Assembly: GCA_050260215.1 (NCBI GenBank)
Contig: JBLNBU010000249.1
Location: 1 to 6,696 of the forward strand
Length of the DNA stretch: 6,696 nt
Reading direction: 5' to 3'
Origin: JBLNBU01 sp050260215
GTDB taxonomy: Bacteria; Pseudomonadota; Alphaproteobacteria; Rhodospirillales; Magnetospirillaceae
Under the pieces are notes generated by a model. The model was not told the origin of the DNA and ran no database searches. It saw only the letters and a program-made list of their open reading frames with translations. Both the position numbers and the translations under genes were made by a program. Positions 1 to 6,174 of the stretch are shown here, piece after piece (position 1 is the stretch's first letter; every line of letters begins with the position of its first letter).

Positions 1-2556
1 GGGGCAGGCCAGGCCGAAGCGGGCCAGCGCCTCGACGGCGATGGTCACCGCGTCGCCGAAACGGCCGGCGACCATGTACAGGCGGAAGCGCAGCCGCCAC
101 ACCTGCACCCGCTGGTCGTCGCTCTGCGCCTGGTCCAGCAGCATGGCGAACAGTGTGCCGGCCTCGTCGTGGTTGCCCACCAGGTATTCGCACTCGGCCA
201 GGTCCAGGGTCAGGCGGAAGGTGCCCTCCTGGTCGCGCGCCCAGGCGTCCTCGGGCAGCATGGCGCGGGCCTGGTGGAAATAGGTCCGGGCCGACGCGAT
301 GGCGGTCGAGGCCTTGGCCCGCCGCCCCGCCGCGCAGTTGAGCCGGTGGCAGCGGGCGCGTTCCGCCGCATCCTCGATCAGCGGGGCGCCGAGGTCCAGG
401 TGGTGGACGATGTCGAAGACCTGTTCGTCCAGTTCGGCCGGCGACAGACGCTCGATCATCCTGCGGCCGATATGCAAGTGCATGGCGGTGCGCGCCGCCG
501 GCGGGATCGACTGGTAGACGGCTTCCTGGATGCGGTCGTGGGCGAACACCATGCGCTCGCCCGAGCGGAAGACGAAGCCGGCGCGGACCACGTCGGCCAG
601 TTCGGCCGCCAGCACGTCGGGCGACTGCTCCCACACCATGGCCAGCGTCGCCAGGGTGGCGCCGTTGCCCAGGCAGGCCATGCGACGCAGCCGGTCCTGG
701 TCGGCGTCGTCCAGGCGCCGCAGCTTGGCCGCCATCAGCTCGACCACGTTGTCGCTGAAGCTCTTGGCGCGGATGCTGCCCATGTCCCAGCGCCAGCCGC
801 CGGCGCCGGGATCCTGGCCCAGCAGGTGCTCGTCGACCAGCGCGGTCAGGAACTGGATGGCGAAGAACGGGTTGCCGGCGGTCTTCTCGTGCACCAGGGC
901 GGCCAGCGGCGCCGCCGTGGCCGCATCGGTGCGCAAGGAATCGGCGACCAGGCGGCCGACGTCGTCCGCCGACAGCGGCCCCAGCACGATGTCGCACACC
1001 GGCAGGCCGGCACTGCGCACCGCGTCCACCGTCAGCATCAAGGGATGGGCGGGGTCGACCTCGTTGTCGCGATAGCTGCCGACCAGCAGCAGGTTGCGCA
1101 TCTCGGCATGGGTCATCAGGTGTTCGAGCAGCTTCAGGCTGCCCTGGTCCATCCACTGCAGGTCGTCCAGGAACAGCACCAGCGGGTGCTCGGGGCGGGC
1201 GAACACGGCGACGAAACGGCGGAAGGTCGACAGGAAGCGCACCTGCGCCTCGCCCGGGGACAGGACGGGCACCGGGGCTTGCGGGCCGATCAGCTGCTCG
1301 AGCTGTCCGATCAGGTCGACCACCAGGCCGCCGTTGGCGCCCACCGCCTCCTGGATGGCCTGGCGCCAGAAGCCGACCTCGGCCTCGGCCTTCGACAGGA
1401 TCTGGCGGATCAGGGTGTGGAAGGCCTGGGCGAAGGTCCCATAGGGGGTGTCGCGCCGCTGCCGGTCGAACTTGCCGGCGCCGAACAGGCCGCGGCCCTC
1501 GACCATGGCGGCGTGGATCTGGTTGACCAGCGCCGACTTGCCCACCCCGGAATAGCCCGACACCAGCACCAGCTCGGGCGTACCGGTGCGGGCGACGCGG
1601 CGATGGGCGTCAAGCAGGCGGGCCGATTCGGTTTCGCGGCCGTACAGGCGCTCGGGGACGACCAGCCGCCCGGTGGCGTCGTGGGCGGCGAGCGGGAAGG
1701 GGGCGATGCGGCCGGTGGCCTCCCACTCGCCCAGGCAGCGCTCCAGGTCGGCGGCGACGCCGGCGGCGGTCTGGTAGCGGTCCTCGGCGGTCTTGGCCAG
1801 CAGCTTCATCACGATGGCGGCGACCGCGGCCGGCACCTCGGGGGCGCGCTCGCCGAGGGGGACCGGCGGGCGGGCGACATGGCAGTGGACCCACTCCATG
1901 GGGTCCTGGGCGGTAAAGGGCAGGGCGCCGGCGAAGGTCTCGTACAAGGTCACGCCCAGGCCATAGAGGTCGCTGCGCGAGTCCACCGAGCGGTTCATGC
2001 GCCCGGTCTGCTCGGGTGCCATGTAGGGGAAGGTGCCGACGATGACGTCCATCGTCATGGCGTGGTCCTGCTCGCGCGGGATGGCCGAGGCGACGCCGAA
2101 ACCCGTCAGCAGCACCGTCCCGCGGGCGCGGTCCACCATCAGGTTGGCCGGGGTCACGTTCTTGTGGATCAGGCCGCCGTCGTGCATGGCCGCCAGCCCG
2201 CGAGCCGCCGCGGCGGCCAGGCGCAGCCACGGCCCCAGCTCGGTGCCGGCCAAGGGACGGCCGCCGCGGGCCGCGAGCAGGGTTTCAAGCGGCTCGCCGC
2301 CCGGGTCGTCGAGCACCAGCACCGCATCGCCGCCCGCCTGGTGGAGCGCACGCGGGCACACCGCCCAGGCCGGACCCAGCTGGCCCTTCAGCGCATATTC
2401 ATGGGCCAGCCGCTGCTGGATCGCCGGACCGGCGCGCTCAGTCGCCGCCGAGACCACCAGGACCGGGGCGCCGTCCATGGTCCTGCCGCGCGACAGGGCC
2501 AAATCGGCGTCGCGTCGCAATACCTCGGTTATCTTGAAACCGCCGGCGATCCTCAT
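1..2556 (-). CDS. Kinase-like/AAA-ATPase multidomain signalling protein (probable N-terminal part of a kinase-ATPase-histidine kinase hybrid), 3' end outside window
   Basis: An open frame of 852 codons starts at ATG 2556 and runs off the left edge without a stop. The start is supported by AAGGA at 2569-2565, 8 nt upstream. Residues about 5-275 form a Ser/Thr-kinase-like domain: catalytic-loop remnant IHKNVTPAN (130-138), LLTGFG (149-154) in the DFG position, YMAPEQ (178-183), and SDLYGLGV (195-202) with the conserved subdomain IX Asp196. The glycine loop, the beta-3 lysine, the catalytic Asp (now N133) and the DFG Asp (now G152) are absent, so phosphotransfer is doubtful. Residues about 300-600 are an AAA/STAND-type ATPase with Walker A GYSGVGKS (334-341) and Walker B LVLFLDD (459-465). 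Residues about 690-852 are helical, TPR-like. This order matches large bacterial kinase/ATPase proteins that usually end in GAF/PAS and histidine kinase modules, but that end is not visible here. The protein looks cytoplasmic: no signal peptide or membrane segment is seen. Substrate and pathway are unknown. Confidence 0.9.
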   Translation of the reverse strand, partial: MRIAGGFKITEVLRRDADLALSRGRTMDGAPVLVVSAATERAGPAIQQRLAHEYALKGQLGPAWAVCPRALHQAGGDAVLVLDDPGGEPLETLLAARGGRPLAGTELGPWLRLAAAAARGLAAMHDGGLIHKNVTPANLMVDRARGTVLLTGFGVASAIPREQDHAMTMDVIVGTFPYMAPEQTGRMNRSVDSRSDLYGLGVTLYETFAGALPFTAQDPMEWVHCHVARPPVPLGERAPEVPAAVAAIVMKLLAKTAEDRYQTAAGVAADLERCLGEWEATGRIAPFPLAAHDATGRLVVPERLYGRETESARLLDAHRRVARTGTPELVLVSGYSGVGKSALVNQIHAAMVEGRGLFGAGKFDRQRRDTPYGTFAQAFHTLIRQILSKAEAEVGFWRQAIQEAVGANGGLVVDLIGQLEQLIGPQAPVPVLSPGEAQVRFLSTFRRFVAVFARPEHPLVLFLDDLQWMDQGSLKLLEHLMTHAEMRNLLLVGSYRDNEVDPAHPLMLTVDAVRSAGLPVCDIVLGPLSADDVGRLVADSLRTDAATAAPLAALVHEKTAGNPFFAIQFLTALVDEHLLGQDPGAGGWRWDMGSIRAKSFSDNVVELMAAKLRRLDDADQDRLRRMACLGNGATLATLAMVWEQSPDVLAAELADVVRAGFVFRSGERMVFAHDRIQEAVYQSIPPAARTAMHLHIGRRMIERLSPAELDEQVFDIVHHLDLGAPLIEDAAERARCHRLNCAAGRRAKASTAIASARTYFHQARAMLPEDAWARDQEGTFRLTLDLAECEYLVGNHDEAGTLFAMLLDQAQSDDQRVQVWRLRFRLYMVAGRFGDAVTIAVEALARFGLACP

Positions 2557-2564
2557 CACTCCAG

Positions 2565-2569
2565 TCCTT
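2565..2569 (-). promoter_or_regulatory. Ribosome binding site of the kinase-like/ATPase gene
   Basis: On the minus strand AAGGA lies 8 nt before the ATG at 2556. It supports this ATG as the start. A GGAG at 2562-2559 also lies upstream but is too close (2 nt) to be the main site. I found no convincing sigma-70 -35/-10 pair for this gene between 2570 and 2720; the AT-rich stretch 2651-2660 holds a TATTTT but no good partner hexamer. Confidence 0.6.
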
Positions 2570-2656
2570 GCCGAGCCGGACAAAAGGGTACGTTTGTTTC
2601 CGCGTAGGCGCAATTGGCTCGGCCCCTCCCCTTGGGTTGATTGATTGGCCAAAATA

Positions 2657-2683
2657 AAAAGCTTCTGAGCAAACTTGCGATAT
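2657..2683 (+). promoter_or_regulatory. Candidate sigma-28 (FliA-type) promoter for the chemoreceptor gene
   Basis: AAAAGCTT (2657-2664), an 11-nt spacer, then TGCGATAT (2676-2683) fits the flagellar sigma-28 consensus TAAAGTTT-N11-GCCGATAA at 11 of 16 positions with exact spacing, including the CGATA core. Transcription would begin near 2690, leaving a leader of about 50 nt. A competing reading is a sigma-70 promoter, TTGCGA (2675-2680), 16-nt spacer, TGTAAG (2697-2702), each hexamer matching 4 of 6. Both are pattern matches by eye. The sigma-28 reading suits a chemotaxis gene, but only if the host encodes FliA. Confidence 0.4.
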
Positions 2684-2700
2684 ATGACAGCTGTCATGTA
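2681..2700. promoter_or_regulatory. Near-perfect 20-bp palindrome, candidate operator
   Basis: TATATGACAGCTGTCATGTA has a perfect 14-bp palindromic core, ATGACAGCTGTCAT (2684-2697). It extends to 18 of 20 symmetric positions, with one mismatched pair (T2683/G2698). It overlaps the predicted start of transcription of the receptor gene under the sigma-28 reading, and occupies the -35/-10 spacer under the sigma-70 reading. Either position suits a dimeric repressor. With no central loop it is a better fit to a protein-binding site than to an RNA hairpin. I cannot name the regulator. Confidence 0.55.
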
Positions 2701-2725
2701 AGGTGCAGCCAATTGTTCGCACTCT

Positions 2726-2731
2726 AAGAAG
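2726..2731 (+). promoter_or_regulatory. Weak ribosome binding site of the chemoreceptor gene
   Basis: The purine run AAGAAG ends 9 nt before the ATG at 2741. It is an imperfect Shine-Dalgarno but the only purine-rich stretch at the right distance. The start is further supported by alignment to E. coli Aer, where FAD-pocket residues fall at the same residue numbers when counting from this ATG. Confidence 0.4.
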
Positions 2732-2740
2732 TGGTTTCTG

Positions 2741-4723
2741 ATGCGCCTCAACGAGCCCGTCACCGATCGCGAAGTGGAACTGCCGGAAGGCGAACTGATC
2801 GTCAGCCGTACCGACCCCGGCGGGCGCATCACCTTCGTCAACAAGGCCTTTGTCGACATCAGCGGCTTCTCTGAAGACGAGCTGATGGGGGCGCCGCACA
2901 ACATCCTGCGCCACCCCCACATGCCCAAGGAGGCCTTCGCCGACCTGTGGACGTCGATCAAGGCGGGCCAGCCGTGGGAAGGTTTCGTCAAGAACCGCAC
3001 CAAGACCGGCGACTTCTACTGGGTGCGCGCCAACGTCACCCCTGTGGTCGAGAACGGCCAGATCACCGGCTACATCTCGATCCGCTTCAAGCCGCCGCGG
3101 GCGATCATTCCGGTCGTCGACGGCATCTATGCCAAGTTCCGCAACGGCCAGGCCGGCTCCATGCGCATCAAGGACGGCGCCGCGGTGCCGTCGGGGTTCA
3201 GCCACGCGGTGTCGACCGCGCTGGCCAGCATCGGCGGCAAGGTGGCGGTGTCGATGACGCTGATGGCGCTGCTGACCGTGGCGGTGGGCTGGGCCGGGCT
3301 GGCCGGCGCCGGGGCCGGGCTGGTGGTGCCGCTGATCCTGCTGGCCCTGGCGGCGGGCGGTGTGTCGGCGGCGGTGATCCTGGGGGCGGTGACCCGTCCC
3401 ATCGGCCGCTTCGTCGACCATTGCGACGCCATCGCCCGCGGCGACTTCACCCATGACATCGAGGCCGAGCCGGCGCGCGAGTTCCACCGCCTGGTGATCT
3501 TGCTGCGCGCCATGAAGGCCAAGCTGGCCTATTCGGCCCAGGAACGCCAGGAGCAGGAACGCAAGGCCACGGCCGACCGCATCCGTGCCCTGCAGGAAAT
3601 GGCCGAGAAGGTCGAGCGCGAGGCCGGCAGCGCCGTCGAGACGGTGGCCGACCGCACCAACGACATGGCCCGCGACGCCGAGGCCATGGCCGATTCGGCT
3701 GCCCGCGTCAGCGGCAATTCGCAAGGCGTGGCCGCCGCGGCAGAAGAGGCGCTGGCCAACTCGCAGGCGGTGGCCTCGGCTTCGGAAGAGCTGTCGGCGT
3801 CCATCCGCGAGATCTCGAGCCAGGTGTCCTATGCCCGCACGGTGACCTCCGAGGCGGTGACCGAGGGCGAGCGCACCCAGGAGACCATCCAGTCGCTGGC
3901 CGCCGAAGTCGGCCGGATCAACGAGATCGCCGCGCTGATCAATGACATCGCCTCCCAGACCAACCTGCTGGCCTTGAATGCCACTATCGAGGCGGCCAGG
4001 GCGGGCGAGGCGGGCAAGGGCTTTGCCGTGGTCGCCAACGAGGTCAAGTCGCTGGCCAACCAGACCGCCCGTTCGACCGAGGAGATCTCGCAGCAGATCG
4101 GCAAGATCCAGGCGCTGACCGCCTCGGCGGTCGATGCGGTGGCCGGCATCGGCCGCACCATCGCTCGCGTCGACGAGGTCGCCTGCTCGATCGCCGGCGC
4201 GGTCGAGGAGCAAAGTGCCGCCACCGTCGAGATCACCCACAACGTCATCGAGACCAGTACCGCGGCCAAGGAAGTGGCCCAGCTGATCGGCGACGTGTCG
4301 CGCGACGCGTCCGAGACCGGCGACCAGGCCGGCCAGGTCCGCCGCATCTCGTCGGAAGTGGCCGACAGCATCGAGGACCTGCGCCAGATCCTGGTCCGCC
4401 TGGTGCGCACCAGCACCGCCGAGACCAACCGCCGCATGTTCGAGCGCTTCTCCGTCGACGCACCCTGCCAAGTCACCATCGGCGGCCAGTCGCAGGAGGC
4501 GCGGCTGCGCGACGTCTCGGCCGGCGGCGCCTGCATCGCCGACACCCCCGACGCCGAGCCGGGCCAGCGCGGCTCGCTGACCGCCGGCGGCCAGACCATC
4601 GAGTTCGAGACCCGTGCCGCCGGCCAGGGCCGCCTGCATGTGATGTTCCAGCGCTCGGTCGAACAGGGCCGCCACCTCGTCGCCGCCATCACCGGCCGTC
4701 AGGTGGCGGGCGGGCGCGGGTAG
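2741..4723 (+). CDS. aer: Aer-type methyl-accepting chemotaxis receptor with PAS(FAD) input and C-terminal PilZ domain
   Basis: A complete 660-residue energy-taxis receptor, predicted to control CheA/CheW from the inner membrane. The N-terminal cytoplasmic PAS domain (about 15-117) closely follows E. coli Aer: N34, R57, H58, W70 and W79 match the FAD-pocket region, with RHPHMP at 57-62 where E. coli has Asp60. A hydrophobic hairpin (about 167-187 and 192-215) leaves almost no periplasmic loop, as in Aer, so sensing should be internal. HAMP spans about 216-268, followed by a long coiled coil. The signalling tip lies at about 393-440 with EAARAGEAGKGFAVVANEV (417-435). Residues 564-650 are a PilZ domain with RxxxR (R565, R569) and DxSxxG (D591, S593, G596), the c-di-GMP-binding signature. 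No CheR-docking pentapeptide is present at the C terminus. PilZ-bearing receptors (Tlp1, Aer) are known in Azospirillum brasilense. The symbol reflects the PAS architecture; orthology is not tested. Confidence 0.93.
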   Translation: MRLNEPVTDREVELPEGELIVSRTDPGGRITFVNKAFVDISGFSEDELMGAPHNILRHPHMPKEAFADLWTSIKAGQPWEGFVKNRTKTGDFYWVRANVTPVVENGQITGYISIRFKPPRAIIPVVDGIYAKFRNGQAGSMRIKDGAAVPSGFSHAVSTALASIGGKVAVSMTLMALLTVAVGWAGLAGAGAGLVVPLILLALAAGGVSAAVILGAVTRPIGRFVDHCDAIARGDFTHDIEAEPAREFHRLVILLRAMKAKLAYSAQERQEQERKATADRIRALQEMAEKVEREAGSAVETVADRTNDMARDAEAMADSAARVSGNSQGVAAAAEEALANSQAVASASEELSASIREISSQVSYARTVTSEAVTEGERTQETIQSLAAEVGRINEIAALINDIASQTNLLALNATIEAARAGEAGKGFAVVANEVKSLANQTARSTEEISQQIGKIQALTASAVDAVAGIGRTIARVDEVACSIAGAVEEQSAATVEITHNVIETSTAAKEVAQLIGDVSRDASETGDQAGQVRRISSEVADSIEDLRQILVRLVRTSTAETNRRMFERFSVDAPCQVTIGGQSQEARLRDVSAGGACIADTPDAEPGQRGSLTAGGQTIEFETRAAGQGRLHVMFQRSVEQGRHLVAAITGRQVAGGRG

Positions 4724-4791
4724 TCTCGTCCGACACGTCGTGGCCAGGCTGGCCCCGGCCATGACGGGTGGGAAAGTTGGAGGGTTGGGCC
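4724..4791. terminator. Convergent gap with weak inverted repeats, possible bidirectional termination region
   Basis: The receptor gene and the histidine kinase gene end facing each other 68 bp apart. TGGCC (4741-4745) can pair with GGCCA (4757-4761), and GGCCAG/CTGGCC (4742-4754) is an alternative tight pairing. No T-tract follows on either strand, so this is not a canonical intrinsic terminator. Termination here may be Rho-dependent. Confidence 0.25.
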
Positions 4792-6174
4792 TTACGCGTC
4801 GCCGAACGGCAGGAAGACGTGGAAGGTCGAGCCCTGGCCGGGCGTCGACTGCAGCCAGATGCGGCCACGGTGGTGTTCGACGATGCGCTTGCAGATGGCC
4901 AGGCCGATGCCGGTGCCCGAATACTGGGCGCGGGTGTGCAGGCGCTGGAAGATCATGAAGATGCGCTCGAAGTGCTCGGGCGCGATGCCGATGCCGTTGT
5001 CGGCCACCGACACGGTGACGCCGTCGGCGCCCGTCGCGGCCGACACGGCGATGCGGGGCGGGCAGTCGGGCCGGCGGTACTTGACCGCGTTGTGGACCAG
5101 GTTCTGCAGCAGCCGGACCAGTTCTTCGCGGTACCCCGGCACCGGCGGCGCCGCATCCACCGAGGCGTCGACCGCGACCTCGGCACCGGCCGTCTCGATC
5201 TCGACCCCCAGGGGCAGCACGGCATCGTCGACCACCTGGCGCAGGACGACGGTTTCGCGCGGGCGCTCGATGCGGCCGATGCGCGAGTATTCCAGCAGGT
5301 CGACGATCAGCTGGTTCATCCGCTCGGCGCCGTCGCGGGCAAAGGCGATGAATTCGCGGGCCTCGTCGTCGAGCTTGTCGGCGTAGCGCCGTTCGAGCAG
5401 CGTCACGTAGGACGACACCTGCCGCAACGGTTCGCGCAGGTCGTGGCTGGCCACATAGGCGAACTGTTCGAGCTCGATGTTCGAGCGCTCCAGCTCGGCC
5501 GTCTTGTCCTGCAGGGCCTGCTCGGTCTCGCGGCGGCTTTCGCGCATCTCGGCAAAGGTCGACACCAGGGTGCCCACCTCGTCGGCCGAGGCCTGCGGCA
5601 GCGGGGTCGAGAAGTCGCGCCGCGCCAAGGCCTTGGACGCCAGCGCCAAGCGGCGAACCGGTACCAGGACAGCGCCTTCCAGCACCACCATGGCGCCGAC
5701 CAGCATGATCAGCGCCAGGACGACGAAGGCCACCCCCAACTCGCTCATGCGCTGGCGCAGCCGTTGCACGCCGGGGCCGCGGTCCACCACCACGGTCAGC
5801 CGGCCCAGCTCGACGGGGCCGATGCTGACCGGCTTGTCGAAGCGGTGCAGCACCTGGTCGGGGGTGGGTGGTGGCGGCTTCTTGCCGATCAGCGGGAAGA
5901 TCTGGCGTCCCGCCTTGTCGGTGACGATCACCTCGCGCCAGTCGGGATTGGTGGCCAGCAGGGCGTTCATGTTCTCGTGGACGACGTCGATCTGGCTGGC
6001 CAGCATCAGCGGCACCAAGCCCTCGCTGATGCTGTCGAGGTGATGGGACAGGGTGTTCAGCACCTCGGCCTCGGCGTCGTCGCGCAGGGCTGGGATCCAA
6101 GCCAGGTAGACATAGCCCACCACCGCCAGGAACACGGCAAGCAACGGGACCAGCAGCTTCTGGTGAAGCTTCAT
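4792..6174 (-). CDS. Membrane sensor histidine kinase (periplasmic sensor, HAMP, HisKA, HATPase_c)
   Basis: A 460-residue inner-membrane kinase that should autophosphorylate a histidine and pass the phosphate to a response regulator not encoded here. TM1 is at about 7-25, a periplasmic region spans about 26-145 (with a proline run at 100-103), TM2 is at about 147-168, and HAMP at about 169-220. A short coiled coil leads to the H-box ASHDLREPL (242-250) with phospho-accepting H244. The ATPase domain shows the N-box QNLVHNAVKY (357-366), G1 DNGIGI (392-397), F-box ERIFMIF (403-409) and G2 GTGIGLAI (420-427). All catalytic motifs are intact. There is no receiver domain. The start at 6174 was chosen because its ATG overlaps the TGA of the upstream gene (ATGA), GGAAGG lies 9 nt before it, and translation opens directly with a positive residue and TM1. 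The in-frame ATG at 6216 would add 14 residues and overlap the upstream gene further. It probably works with the PhnD-like protein as its ligand-sensing partner (inference). Confidence 0.93.
   Translation of the reverse strand: MKLHQKLLVPLLAVFLAVVGYVYLAWIPALRDDAEAEVLNTLSHHLDSISEGLVPLMLASQIDVVHENMNALLATNPDWREVIVTDKAGRQIFPLIGKKPPPPTPDQVLHRFDKPVSIGPVELGRLTVVVDRGPGVQRLRQRMSELGVAFVVLALIMLVGAMVVLEGAVLVPVRRLALASKALARRDFSTPLPQASADEVGTLVSTFAEMRESRRETEQALQDKTAELERSNIELEQFAYVASHDLREPLRQVSSYVTLLERRYADKLDDEAREFIAFARDGAERMNQLIVDLLEYSRIGRIERPRETVVLRQVVDDAVLPLGVEIETAGAEVAVDASVDAAPPVPGYREELVRLLQNLVHNAVKYRRPDCPPRIAVSAATGADGVTVSVADNGIGIAPEHFERIFMIFQRLHTRAQYSGTGIGLAICKRIVEHHRGRIWLQSTPGQGSTFHVFLPFGDA

Larger units (their letters stand above)
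2557..2740. other. Divergent intergenic regulatory region
   Basis: This 184-bp gap separates two genes read away from each other and must hold both of their promoters. It is visibly richer in A+T than the flanking coding DNA, especially 2641-2700. It contains a 20-bp near-palindrome (2681-2700), a sigma-28-like promoter candidate (2657-2683), and an 8-bp perfect palindrome TTGGCCAA (2645-2652). A 9-bp inverted pair, CAATTGGCT (2611-2619) and AGCCAATTG (2707-2715), brackets the AT-rich core. No small ORF with a ribosome binding site is apparent. Confidence 0.75.

Noticed and set aside
169..2607. An 812-codon open frame on the plus strand, antisense to the kinase-like gene
   Set aside because: It mirrors a gene with clear Walker and kinase motifs in the opposite strand. 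Its translation is dominated by G, A, H, Q, R and D with no recognisable domain. Long antisense frames are expected in GC-rich genes because stop codons are rare there.
3829..4692. A 287-codon minus-strand open frame antisense to the receptor signalling domain
   Set aside because: It is rich in S, A, R, W and T, typical of reverse reading of coiled-coil receptor codons. It has no motif and no ribosome binding site.
2438..6100. A 1220-codon open frame on the minus strand crossing the receptor gene, the intergenic regions and part of the histidine kinase
   Set aside because: It runs antisense to the receptor and out of frame through the histidine kinase, both of which have intact family motifs. 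Its translation is low-complexity G/A/R/D/H/L repeats, and it would span two gene boundaries. It is a GC-driven shadow.
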